A stretch of DNA of 64,000 bases from Bos javanicus (Eukaryota; Chordata; Mammalia; Artiodactyla; Bovidae). The notes beneath the pieces were generated by a model. That model saw only the letters and a program-made list of their open reading frames with translations, was not told where the DNA came from and did not search any database. The position numbers were made by a program, and so were the translations under genes. Below are positions 28,101-39,270 of this stretch, one piece after another (within the stretch, counting starts at the first letter, position 1; every line of letters starts with the position of its first letter). The stretch is from contig NC_083890.1 of NCBI RefSeq assembly GCF_032452875.1, positions 47,750,483 through 47,814,482 on the forward strand, given 5' to 3'.

Positions 28101-29870
28101 GTGCGTGAACCACAGCAGTGACGAACTAACGAGAAAAAACTGATGTTCCCCCCCGCCAAAAAAAACCTCCCACCAAACCATTTAGCCTCTGCTTCAAGCT
28201 TAGCAATATACTCGATGGCACTCTCCTGTCGGAAGACGGAGCCCTCTCCTTGAGTCTTCCCTGTTTCCTAGAGGAGTGCCACGTCTTTCCAGTTTCAAGT
28301 GCCTCTAAATGATCATTTAAAGGGGAAGGAGTTGGAGGAAAGCGGTATCCACGTGCTCTCGGTTAATGTGGACCAGTCTTGCTTTCCATTGATTGATTAT
28401 CTCGGAGAACTAACCGTAAGTACAGACTTCTTAGGGAAGTAATTTAATTCATCCTTCTGCAGGGTTAATGTTAGTTTATCATTGTGGCTTAGAAAGCAGA
28501 GATGGTGTCTGCCTGTCGTGGCCTCCTTGGCTCTTGAAGGAATGTATACAGTGTTGTTCTGTGAGTAATTACTGTTGACAGAAACAGCTGTCCTGGGAGC
28601 AGAGGTCATATTGAAGAGAGAGGAGCATCAGAACTGCGTCTCCGCTGTGACATGGGGCCACGCCGGTCTCTGAACGGCCCGCTGGGAGAAGGTGTATAAT
28701 GCTGTGTTTTCGCTGGACAACAAGACACGCTTGTTAAGATTGTGGCCTTCCAACACTTCATATTTTCAGCTTTGTTTAAAACATGCTTACAAGGAAAAGC
28801 TTACCAGAAACACGATTGACTTTTAACCTTTCCAAGAACCATAATCTTGCCCATAGTCTTTACCTCATTTTTACGTCTGTTTTTGCTGTGGGTAAGCTTT
28901 GTAAGATAAATAACGTCTCTACATGTTTCAGCCATTTAATGAGTAATCAGCAAATTCTGCCAAGGCCTCCCTCTGGAACCGTATAAAGATCCTGGCTCTG
29001 AGTAAACCAGAAGTATTTGCCCACACGGCAAATGATCCATGTTAAATGTAAATCCTTTTTAGTGTTGAACGTCTGTTCTCATAAGCAGGTGTATTATGAT
29101 GAAATATGTACCAATTCTGTCATCACTGTGATCTTTAAAAATCTGCATTTAACAGTCTAATTGAGGAACTAAATAGATTTTTTTTTTATTTACCATGAAC
29201 CAAGCAGAATTATATGCAATAATTTCAGGAGATTTATGGCACATGAATGTGAGGTATGGGTAGACCTTTCAGGTCTTTTCATTGCCCTTCGGTGAAGAAA
29301 GGCACAAGCAAGAAAATACCCAGCTTTCTTGTGTTATCTTAGTGTTGCTCCTGCAGAAAAGTGACAATGCCTGCCTGTGTAAATTTATGGCTTACTGTCA
29401 AAGCTTCATTCTTGGCTGCATGTTGAAAATGTGATTAAAGTTAATAGAGGAGATGAAATAAGTATTTGAAATTTCTTTCAATAACACAGAACTTCTGCCA
29501 ACTCCCTCTGTCTGCTACTGTAGGCTTGACAAGCTCATCCATCATCCTCTGGTACCTGGACCTAAAAGAGTACTTGCTGACACGCAGGCATGTTGGAATT
29601 TTCTTAATTCTCTTTTCAGTGGATGGAAAAAGAAAACATACTTCCAAAAATATCCTGCACATGAAAAGGGAGGGGAACCCTAAATGAAAATTCCCTTTGT
29701 ACTGTAGGCAGTTTCAGAAGAGCTATTAATTGCCAGTGCACCACTGAACAGAGGCTGGAACCAGGAAACCAGGACCGTGCGTGTGAGCAGTAACGATTCC
29801 TCCACTTGTGCATAGATTTTTGACCATGTTCATTCATGTCGTGTGAATAATAAAGATTTTACCATATGAG
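28101..29870 (+). other. BLOC1S5: BLOC1S5 3' untranslated region (probable)
   Basis: Sequence after the stop codon to just past the first canonical polyadenylation hexamer I could find downstream (29849-29854). About 1.77 kb. I saw no interspersed repeat in it, in contrast to the flanking intron and intergenic DNA, which fits retained transcript sequence. Open frames of 60-75 codons in it look like chance. The end is inferred only from the hexamer. Confidence 0.6.
29849..29854 (+). terminator. BLOC1S5: AATAAA polyadenylation signal, candidate for BLOC1S5
   Basis: Canonical hexamer about 1.75 kb after the stop, followed within 30 bp by a T/G-rich stretch (GAGTTTGTATATA) that could be the downstream element. 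No earlier AATAAA was found after the stop codon. Alternative weaker hexamers are possible. Confidence 0.6.
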
Positions 29871-30329
29871 TTTGTATATATTATATGAGGATCTAAGGGC
29901 CTTCTTAAACCAAAATGACTTCATGAACTTTTTGAGCTTTAAACATTGATGCTAAATCTCTTCTTTGTAACTTTCTTAGCTATTGAATATACCTTCTAAA
30001 AGAGATGGTTGGTTCTCTTTCCTTTTAATATTTTTAGTAGTGAACACTTTCACTTATATTTCTCAGTTTCTAAACCACTTTTGATATGTGTTTTATTTAT
30101 ATATGACATTTTGCTGTAGTGGTCATGTAATAAACAGCTTTTCTGCTGTTACGCTGTCTAGCAGAGAGAATATAGCTTCTGGGTGGCTCACGGGATTACT
30201 TTCTAATGAGGAAATGAAATACTGTTTTGTCAATATAAAGTGCTGTAGAAAGGTCTTAAAATTCTCACTTTTTTTCTTTTCCGTCATGATTTCTTTTTTT
30301 TTTTACTTGGATATGTGGATTTTTTTTTT
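29871..30329. other. Unannotated sequence just downstream of BLOC1S5
   Basis: AT-rich with T-runs. Nothing recognised. A longer 3' UTR form reaching into it cannot be excluded. Confidence 0.45.
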
Positions 30330-32110
30330 TTCCCCTAACATGTAGACTTCTCAGTTCTGTTCTTATTGATTTCTGCTTTCATTAGACTGTGGTCCAAGAA
30401 TAGATTCATATAAGACTGAAATGTTACAGTTTGTTGAGATTTGCCATCTGACCCAAAATACGGTCAGTTTTGTAAACGTGTTGGTGCTTGAAAGTGTGCG
30501 TATTTCCAGTTGTTGGGTGTTCTTTAGACCAAACTGGTACTTGTATTGGCCAAATTGTCTCTGTTTTAATGTTCTTTTTCTTCTACTTGATCTTTCAGAT
30601 CCTAAGAGGTGTTAAAATTTTCTGTTCTAGTGGATTTTCTAATTTCTCTCTGTAATTACGTTAGTTTTTGTTTTATATATTCTGAAACTTTGTTTTCAGT
30701 GTATTAGAAGTTTAGAATTGTTTATCTTCCACGTTTAGAATTGAATCTTATATTTGTTGTCACAGCTTCTGTTTCTAACAGTGTTTTTATATCATTCTAT
30801 GTTGCCTTAAAATCTTTTGTTTCTGAAAGGAATATTTATAGAGGCCCACCACTGGTTAGTGTTTTCATGGTATATGTTTCTCTGTTCTTCAGTCAGACCT
30901 TTACTATGTGTTTTCATGTACCCACTAAAAGCTAACTAGGTTTTTTTTTTTCCTTTGTATCTATCATTTAGCTGGAGACGTTAATTGATTTACATTTGTG
31001 GAAGTTGCTAACATATCAGGGTTTATTTATACCATCCTTTTGGGCTTTTTGTTCTACCATTTTGTTATCTCTCTGCCCTTGGGTGTTCCCCACCCCCATC
31101 TTCCGCATTGAGCTTTTTGTTTTTCCATTTACTTTTTCTCTGCAAGTTTAAAAGGTAAAACTAAAATATTGTCTTTTTAATGCTTACCATGAATTTTAGT
31201 TTGCATAGTTAACAGAATCTAAAGTTTTATGTTTCACTCTTGCACTAAACATCAGACTTTTGAGCAAAATCTGATTGCCTTTCCTTAATTTGTAAGTGTC
31301 TAGAATTTTAGTTTTATCTCAGTTTAATTCCAAAATAGTTATTATATACAGTCAGTATTTGTTTAAATTTACCTGTAAGTTTACCGTTTTATTATCCTTG
31401 AAAGTTAGCTGGGTATACAAGTCTGGATTGACAGTTATTTTCTCTCATATTATAATAATACTGTTCCACCGTTGTCTTGCTTCTATTATTGCTTCTGAAA
31501 TGACACTTGTCAGTTGATGAGTATTCCTTTGTAGGCAATCAGTCTTCTCATTCAGGTTATGTTTAAGTTCTTTATCTCTGCAATCAAATGTCATTTTACT
31601 ACAACTTGTTTGCTGTGGATTTCTTTTTATTAATCTACTCAGATTCACTGAGCTTCTTGAATCTGAGAATTGGTAATATACCTTGCATTTTCTCAATTCT
31701 CTCCTTTAGGAAATCAAATTAGACTTTAAGTTTCACCATCTCACTCTGTTCTTTATATCTCATAATCTCTGTTTCGTATTTTTCTATCTCATTATCTCTG
31801 TGTTGAACACTAGATAATTTCCTTACATCCATTGTCCAGTTCACTAATTGTGTCTTCTCGCTGTCTCTGATGTACTTAACCTACCTATCGTTTTTAATTG
31901 TGATTATATTTTTTTCATTTCCAGAAATGTTGTTTGGTTCTTTCTCAAACTTCCTAGGTCGTTTGGGGTAGTTCCTCTATTCTCTCTTTTTCTTTTCTTT
32001 TAACATATTAAATGTTCTTATTTTACATTCTGTATATAATTTCAGTATTTTCATCCTTTTTTTTGTGGATCTGAATCTATAGTTTGTTTTGTCTGAAACA
32101 AGTATATGAC
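30330..32110. repeat. Old L1 block (L1M/HAL1-like), T-rich
   Basis: Nearly 1.8 kb of T-rich sequence with phrases typical of old L1 elements: AGCTGGGTATACAAGTCTGG, GACAGTTATTTTCTCTCATA, CTGAGCTTCTTGAATCTGAG, ACTGTGGTCCAAGAATAGAT. No frame above about 85 codons. Exact subfamily, breaks and orientation not resolved. Confidence 0.55.
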
Positions 32111-32562
32111 TTGTTTTCTGATGCAATCAGAAATTTTCATTGTGAATTTTCATTGTGAATTGACATTCCTCTGAACTCCATTTAGGGGAATTTTTGGTAT
32201 GTTCCAACAGAGAGGTTTGCTGTGTTTTGTTTTTGTTTTTTTTTTCTAGCGCCTCCGTTTGGTTCCTTTTGGCCCTGCTAGGCCTGGACCGCTTCAGAGT
32301 CAGAGTTCCCCTTGGGTTTCCCCCTGCTCCCTTGCTGTCCTTCAGTGTGTATGGGCGCTCACCAACACTCACAAGCCTTGTGAATTTCCTCCTCAAACGT
32401 ACCACAGTGTCAGGCTGTGATAAGACGTTGCTAGAGATTTTTTTCATCCTTCATATCTCCACTTGGAACACAGACGAGAAACTTCCGGTGTTTTCCTAGC
32501 TCACTCCCTGATAGGTGCCCTTTGGGGAGTCATCAGTGGTGCTGCAGTCCAGCTTGGCCCCT

Positions 32563-32925
32563 GCTGTGGACTGAATCGTGTCCCGGAATTCATATGTTCA
32601 AGCCCCAGCCCCCAGTGCGTCTGTATTTGGAGATGGAGCTTATATGGAGGTAATTACGGTTGAGCGGGGTCAGAAGGGTGGGGCTCTGATCTGACAGAAC
32701 CTGCGTTCTTAGAAGAAGAGACCCTCTCTCCCTGTGCACACAGTCACGTGCTTATACAGCAGAGAAGGCGGCTGTCTGCAAACTAGGAAGAGGTCTCAAC
32801 GGGACGGAATTTTCTGGCACCTTGATCTTGGACTTCTTGCCTCCAGAACCACGTGAAAATAATTTTCTTGTGTGTAAGCTGCCCAGCTGTGCAGTTGTGT
32901 TTCGGTGGCCCGAGCAGACCTACCC
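32563..32925 (+). repeat. MaLR-type LTR (MLT1/MST-like), solo
   Basis: Relic long terminal repeat of the mammalian apparent LTR retrotransposons. It shows the order TGCTGTGGACTGAATCGTGT, TTCATATGTTCAAGCCC, CTGTATTTGGAGATGGAGCT, AGAAGAAGAGACC, CACCTTGATCTTGGACTTCT and GTAAGCTGCCCAGCTGTGCA. No internal region is seen next to it. Non-coding. Confidence 0.8.
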
Positions 32926-33189
32926 AGTCCCAGGCCGTGATTCCTGCCCCCGTGCAGCTGTAGTCCTCAAAACGGGGGTCCTTCCAGGCGTCAGGGGTGG
33001 GACCTGGGACAGTTGGCAGTTCCGTAGCCAAACCTTCTGAGGGGATTTCACCGTTTCCCAGTCTGCCCTCAGTTGTTTCATTAATTTGCCATGAGCTCAG
33101 CCCTGTATATTAAAAAATATATATACAGGTTAAATTTTCTCTAGCATTTCAGGTGTTCAGTAGTTAGCGGGAAATAGTGTGCGACATGC

Positions 33190-33420
33190 CTTTATTTAAA
33201 ATGGGTAACCAACAGGGGCCTACTGGACAGCACAGGAGACACTTCCCAGTGGTAAGTGGCAGCCTGGGTGGGAGGGGAGTTTGGGAGGAATAGATACGTG
33301 TATGTGTATGGCTGAGTCCCTTCGCTGTTCACCGGGAAGTATCCCAGCATTGTTTGTTAACAATCAGCTATACCCCAATACAAAGCAAAAAGTAAGAAAC
33401 GTCAAAAAATAAAGTTACCA
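33190..33420 (+). repeat. Ruminant L1 3' end
   Basis: Sense: AAAATGGGTAACCAACAGGG, GCCTACTGGACAGCACAGG, GGGTGGGAGGGGAGTTTGGG, TGTATGGCTGAGTCCCTTCG, then AGCTATACCCCAATACAAAG and an A-rich end. Confidence 0.82.
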
Positions 33421-34297
33421 GAAAAAAGAAATGGCATGTTAATAAGTATATGTTGATTTTATTATGTTCAAATTTACCTTCTAAAACACCATGTCCATAT
33501 TCTAGTATAAAGAATATCTTTTCTTTCAGTCATTGTGCCTAATATTTTCTATTTGGTGGTTCCTTTTATTATTATTGTTGTTGTTGTTGTCTGTGAGCTA
33601 ATTTGATTGTTTCTGTTCTGTTGAATTATTTTTACTATTGGTAAACTAATAAAAGCAAATAAGAGCATAGTAGTCTTGTTTTGAACCTGCATAACTCTTA
33701 CCTGAGTACTTCATTTTGGATTTTTTTTTTCTTTTTAGGACATTATTGTAGTTTAGGTCCCTGTTATAAGTATATAGATAGAAGTACTAGATTTGTGGTA
33801 TTAACCCCAAAGTTCCATGAAACTCTGGAGAAATCATAGGCGCCTCCAGTGTACACCGTGGATTCTCCTTTTTGCTTCTGTCACACATAGGTTTTCCAGT
33901 CTGAACACTTCTATTCACTTCTTGAACTGTCTTCTACAGTATGTATGTTTCAATACATTGGGTTTTGGTTGCCATTGCAGATTAAAAGGCAGAGGGTTTT
34001 ATTGCTTTGTAATTTGACATAATGACTGCCTTTTCTGAAATTGTACCCTCGGGCCTCTTTTTTGTCATTTTTACAGCTGTAAGTCTTTATCTCAGGATGA
34101 AAAATATCAGAAAAAATATTTTAAATGTTAATTCAGTCAAACTATTTGAAGCTAGATCATTATAGAGAATGCATTTTTAGTAGCCTGCTTTTAGTCCTTC
34201 AGAAAGGTTTTACAATTATTTCGTTAATTTTCAACTCCAATTAAATGCAGAGATTAATATTTTATTGACTTAGTGTAACTGAAAGTCATACAGGGAA
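33421..34297. other. Unannotated intergenic sequence
   Basis: AT-rich. Contains a short TTA/TTG repeat near 33568-33592. No gene recognised. Confidence 0.45.
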
Positions 34298-34655
34298 TCG
34301 GTTCGGTTCAGTCGCTCAGTCGTGTCCGACTCTTTGCGACCCCATGAATCGCAGCAAGCCAGGCCTCCCTGTCCGTCACCAACTCCCAGAGTTCACCCAA
34401 ACTCATGTGCTCGAGTTGGTGATGCCATCCAGCTATCTCATCCTCTGTCATCCCCTTCTCCTCCTGCCCCCAATACCTCCCAGCATCAGGGTCTTTTCCA
34501 ATGAGTCAACTCCTCGAATGAGGTGGCCAAAGTATTGGAATTTCAGCTTCAGTATCAGTCCTTCCAGTGAACACCCGGGACTGGTCTCCTTTAGGATGGA
34601 CTGGTTGAATCTCCTTGCAGTCCAAGGGACTCGCAGGAGTCTTCTCCAGCGTATG
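34298..34655 (-). mobile_element. BovB LINE 3' fragment
   Basis: Antisense: GGTTCAGTCGCTCAGTCGTG, GTCACCAACTCCCAGAGTTC, CAGCATCAGGGTCTTTTCCA, AGGATGGACTGGTTGAATCT, CAAGGGACTCGCAGGAGTCT. It covers the BovB 3' tail and the last codons of its ORF. A 157-codon plus-strand frame over it is an antisense shadow. Confidence 0.9.
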
Positions 34656-34954
34656 GTAATGAGTCACATCACTTACTGCCTGCTCTTTCTAGTTCTTCTC
34701 ATTTTTTTAACTGCTAAAACCATGTTTTCTTGTGACTTGCCTGTCCACCTTAGCAAAGCCGTATTTTCTCTGATATTTTCATATTTGTGTTCCATAAACA
34801 AGAGGAAAATAACCTAGGTTTTCAAACATGATACACTCAACAGAGCAATAAATTAATAATTACACTATTTTCATCCTCCCAAAAGTCAGGATTCAAACTC
34901 TCTGTGGAAATAGTCAAAATCAATTTATGGTAAGTAAATACAATACTTATATCT

Positions 34955-35080
34955 GTATAACACAGCTTACAGTGTACTTTTTATGTGTCTTACATAATAT
35001 AATCTTACTTCATCCTTCTAAACAAGATGTGCTCACTTTGTTTTTAGAGAAAGAGTAAGACGGTAGAAATATAGGGAATT
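34955..35080 (+). repeat. MIR-like fragment, very diverged
   Basis: CAGTGTACTTTTTATGTGTC, TTACATAATATAATCTTACT, then a CAGAT-like to AGAGAAAG stretch loosely follow the MIR core order. Confidence 0.4.
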
Positions 35081-35164
35081 TCGTGTTTTGCTCACCTAAT
35101 GTTGAACCGGCAGCAACACATCAGATAAACAGTACTTTTATGATTTAAAAAAAAAAAAAACAAC

Positions 35165-35270
35165 TCCTTAATGTGTATTAACTGATTCACTTTTTGCTAT
35201 ATAGCAGAGACTAACACATTGTAAATCAACTATATACCAATAAATTTTTTAATGAAAAAAATTCTACAGT
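35165..35270 (+). repeat. Ruminant L1 3' end, short
   Basis: TTAATGTGTATTAACTGATT, TATATAGCAGAGACTAACAC, ATTGTAAATCAACTATATAC, then CAATAAATTTTTTAATG: the last 100 bp of an artiodactyl L1. A run of 14 A lies just before it (about 35147-35160). Confidence 0.75.
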
Positions 35271-35694
35271 GATATGAAAATCCATTAGTACAGATGTGTC
35301 CCCCAGTTTTTCTTCGCAATTCCATAGTTTGTGTTTTTTTTAAAGAACACTTCAAGTACTACAAACACTCAGACGTCAGTACGGCTCTTCCCTACTGGGC
35401 AGCCTTTTGTAAGCCAGATGGCATAGAGTGAAGCAGCAGTGACGTTAGAGCACATCTTGCTAATGGACGCACAAAATAGATAAATCGAGATAAAACCCAA
35501 GTACTCCCAGACACAGGTGAAAGCTGTGGCAGCTTAATGCTGAGATGCTGAGTGAAGGAGCTACTCGGTACACGCTGCCTCTGTAACAGTTTTTAAGATC
35601 AGCGCTGAAAGCTATGTGTTTCCCACCTTTTTTCATAAAAATGAAAACCCTCTTTGGATTTCTTTTGGTTAGCAAAAACCAGTGCTAATTATAT

Positions 35695-36068
35695 GTCTTT
35701 TGTGAAAGTGAAGAACGTGGCAGCCTATACCAAGGTCACAGGACAAACATCTCTGGAACTGACCCGTCGCCACAGCAGCTGTTGCCTTGAGCCTCTGGAT
35801 CTAAACCCGCCAGTTCCCTGACCCATATTAGGTGAAGCACCACCCTGTTACCCACCCTATAGCATCCTAACCCATCACCTAATGCCACCCTTCCAGTAGG
35901 AATTTTCTCTGTCTCGAGGCTATAAACATTGGCTATTAGCCCTTGAAAGGGGTCGGCTCTCCCACAAGCCTGCCTGCTCTTCTAACAGTGTTTCCCACTC
36001 TAATAAGCTCTCTTCTCAAATTCTGTCTCATATCTGGAAATCTTTTGCAACCCACGTACGCACCATGA
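35695..36068 (+). repeat. Probable solo LTR of a ruminant endogenous retrovirus
   Basis: Promoter-like order of LTR parts on the + strand: a C-rich U3-like region, a TATA-like CTATAAAC at about 35921, GGGGTCGGCTCTCCCACAAG, then a polyadenylation-like CTAATAAGCTCTC at about 36000 and a T/C-rich U5-like end. No retroviral coding region flanks it. Ends and target duplication are not clear, so this rests on architecture and general resemblance. Confidence 0.5.
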
Positions 36069-36559
36069 CAAAGAGCATGAAGCGAGCTTCCAGAAAGCAG
36101 GGAATTCCTGAATGTGAATTTGAGTCTTCTAAAATAAGCTGAATTATTTTAAAAAAGAACTACGTCACTATTTGCTGGATGGTCAGATTGCACCCTAGGC
36201 TGGAATATAATAGGAATGCCACTCGAAAGAGACCTATACGTGGCCCGTCACCAGATGAAAGCGGTCTAGCACTTAAAGCAAAAGGGCCAAGTGCGCGGCC
36301 CAGCCCCTTGCGATGTGCCTGGGCCCCAAGGCCAGCAGATCCAACGCAGGAAGTACTACTCCTTTAAAAAATTCAAGTGAACGGAGAATACGTGGCTTCA
36401 TTTGTTCCTTTGGAGTAATTGTTTTCCGCCCCAAACTTAAATCCCTTCTAGTTGAAATCAGGTGGGCATGGAAAAGGTAATTGCCATAGAAGTGTTAACA
36501 CGATTTATGAGTGAAAAATTCGACTATTATAGAAGTCAGGGTCATCTGCAAATAGAGTT
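36069..36559. other. Unannotated intergenic sequence
   Basis: A 62-codon frame at 36179-36367 in a GC-richer patch was examined. I recognise no protein family in it or in the neighbouring frames. Confidence 0.45.
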
Positions 36560-37620
36560 TTACTTTTTCTGTGATACTGCCTCTCACAGACTCCATGAAA
36601 AATAACTTTTAGAAGTAATAAATTGAGTAAACTTGCAGGATATAAAATCAGTATACAAAAAATCTGCTGTGTTTCCGTTCACTAACAATGAACTATCAAA
36701 AAGGAATTGAGGGGGTTTCCCTGGTGCCTCAGTGGTAAAGATTCCGTCTGCCGGTGCAGGGGACGTGCACAGGTTCGATTCCTTGTCTGGAAGGTCCTGT
36801 GTACAGTGGGGCAGCTAAGCCTGTGCGCCACAGCTGCTGAAGCCCACATGCCTAGAACCTGTGCTAGAGAAACCATGCAGTGAGATATCTGTGCCCCACA
36901 ACTAAAGAACAGCCCCTGCTCTTTGCATCTGAAGAAGGCCCGCCCACAGCAGTGAAGACCCCGCACAGCCAAAAATAAAGTAACCTAAAAAAAAAATGAG
37001 AAAAGCTCATTTACAGTTACAACAGAAAGAGTAAAATACCTAGGAATAAGTGTAAAGAGATGACAGATTTGTACACTGAGAACTACAACCTAAGCGCCCC
37101 ATCAGCGGATGAGTGAATAAAGAAACTGTGATGTGTGTGTATATACACGCAATGGAATATGAGTCAGCCGTGAGAAGGAAGGAAGTCCTGCCATTTATGA
37201 CAACACGGATGGAGCTTGAGGGTATTATGCTAAGTGAAATAAGTCAGAGAAGGACACATACTAAATGATCTCACTTATATTTAGAACCTGAAACAAAAAC
37301 TTCATAGAAAAGACCAGGCTGGTGATTGCCAGCAGCAAGAGTACAGGGTGGATAAAGTGGATCAAAGGTCACAGAATACAGAGTTAAAGTTCTGGGGGTG
37401 TAATGTGGAGCGGGGTGACTAGTTAGCAGTACTGTGTTGTGTATTTGAAAAGTGCTGAGAGTGGATCTTAAAGTTCTCATCACAAGGAAAAAAATAGTAA
37501 CTGTGATACGACGTCAACTAAACATTGTCATCGTTTCCTGGTAGACACATATGTCAAATCATCATATTGTATGCCTTAAACTAATACAAGGTTATAAGTA
37601 TATCTCAATTTAGCTAGATT
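36560..37620 (+). repeat. Rearranged old L1 (L1MA-like), split by a Bov-A2 SINE
   Basis: Sense. An ORF2 piece at 36600-36712 (AACTTGCAGGATATAAAATC, ACTAACAATGAACTATCAAA) continues after the SINE (36997-37085: GAGTAAAATACCTAGGAATA). It then jumps directly to the far 3' part at about 37090 (CCCATCAGCGGATGAGTGAA, ATGGAATATGAGTCAGCCGT, ATTATGCTAAGTGAAATAAG). The rest of ORF2 is deleted. The copy ends in the typical L1MA 3' UTR at 37540-37620. Confidence 0.8.
36713..36996 (+). mobile_element. Bov-A2 SINE nested in L1
   Basis: Sense: GGTTTCCCTGGTGCCTCAGT head, GTGCACAGGTTCGATTCC, CTGTGCGCCACAGCTGCTGA, GTGAAGACCCCGCACAGCCA and an A-rich tail (AAAAAAAAAATGAG). It breaks an otherwise continuous L1 ORF2 segment. 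Confidence 0.88.
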
Positions 37621-38408
37621 GTTAAGATTTTTCTTTTTTATAGATCAGATTCTTTTATGAAAGTATTGCTAAAATTATAATTCTGCAGAGAAATAATTTT
37701 ATAAATGTTTCTAAGGCCTATTATAATGCAGTCCCTTAAAATAGAATTTGTAGAGAATTTTAATAGAAAACCACAAGTTAAATCTTTTTTTTTTTTTTTT
37801 AATTTCAGTACTCTGAAGTGCTTAAGCACCTTTTTGGGAGATGTATCTTTTTTAGAAAAATAGTTCATAAAATTACAGTGAGATTGTGGTCTCACACACA
37901 AACCTGATGTGGTCGATTGTGTATAGAGTAAATTTGTTTTTAATTAATTATATATCTAGTAAATTATTAAAATGGAAAACAGCATTTAATTTTACTAAGA
38001 AAAATGTTGATGCTGAGGAATCTATTTTTTACTTAGGATCTAAAATTTACAGCTAAAAACCAGCAGGTGTCACTATGATGACAGACTTTTTTTTTTTTTC
38101 TTTTCCCCCTCTCAGCAGTTCTGTGTAGATGGGTGCATACCATCTGTGAACAAAGATGTGCAAGAAATAATAAATTTAAGCAAAGATGTCAAAATTTCGG
38201 AAAGTATATACAGCATCTCTGGAGAGTTAGTAGTACTTTTGAGAACTGTATTTTTTTCTTACTTTCTTCATATTTAATACATGAAGATCTTTAAATTATG
38301 TAACTGATATGAAGTTTCTAGAGACAAAAATATGGTAATTGGTGGAAAATAATAGGAATTAAAGAGCTAGTTGTCAGGGTATCTTTTTTCCTACTAAGTA
38401 TGGAAACC
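37621..38408. other. Unannotated AT-rich intergenic sequence
   Basis: Poly-T runs near 37784 and 38087. Nothing else recognised. Confidence 0.45.
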
Positions 38409-38618
38409 AGGGGCTTCCCTGGGGGCTCAGACTGTAAAGAATCTGCCTGCAATGCAGGAGACCACGGTTCAATCCCTGGGTTGGGACGATCCCCTGGAGA
38501 AAGAAATGGCAGCTCACTCCAGTATTCTTGCCTGGAGAATTCCATGGATAGAGGAGCCTACCAGGCCATAGTCCATGGGGTCAAAAAGACTCAGACATGA
38601 GTAAGCAGCTAACACTTT
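38409..38618 (+). repeat. Bov-tA SINE, full length
   Basis: Sense: GGGCTTCCCTGGGGGCTCAG, ATGCAGGAGACCACGGTTCA, TCACTCCAGTATTCTTGCCT, GTCCATGGGGTCAAAAAGAC, then a tail at CAGCTAACACTTT. Confidence 0.92.
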
Positions 38619-39164
38619 GATGGGAGCCGAAGTAGAATGCATATGCGTTTACTCATTGAAGCATTGCACTGTGTCTGGTTGTATTCAGAGAGATCTGTAG
38701 TCAATAGTAGCACTCCATCTTAATGGAATTTACAGTCTAGTTGTGCACATGTAATAATGAAATAGAAAAACCAAGACCATAATATTACACAGTATCACAG
38801 TGAAGGCCGTGCCCTATAAGCGAGCAGTTTATGATTAAAATCAGGGAATTCCTAGTAGGAACTTTCTGTGTACATTATTATCAGAGAATCATTAGGATTA
38901 AAGATAAAATCTGAATTTACTAGGATTTAGAGAATGAAAAAATGGCAGACTATCTAGATTGGTTTAGTTCAGTAAGCATTTATGAATCACCTGTGATCCA
39001 GCCACTTTATATTCCTAGATAAATGGTAGGGATTTAAAAAGAAAAATTAATAAGACTTGGTTTCTGCCCTTATCAAAAATACAGATGAAAATACTGGCAG
39101 ATTCCAGTGATAATTAACAGACATCTTTGATGTTGAAAACATCAGATAAAACTGGAAATTGGAA
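38619..39164. other. Unannotated intergenic sequence
   Basis: Around 38960-39080 the phrase TTCAGTAAGCATTTATGAAT and following resembles an old, unnamed dispersed repeat. No gene. Confidence 0.4.
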
Positions 39165-39270
39165 AGTTCACTGGTTTTGAGAGTCAGAAGACCTACATTT
39201 TAGTTCTGCTTCCATCCCTAAATTTACAGACTTAGCGTCACTTAGTTTTCACACTTGCAACTTTATTAAT
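39165..39270 (-). repeat. MIR SINE fragment
   Basis: Antisense: TGAGAGTCAGAAGACCTACA, TTTTAGTTCTGCTTCC, then ACTTAGCGTCACTTAGTTTT follow the MIR 3' half. Confidence 0.6.
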
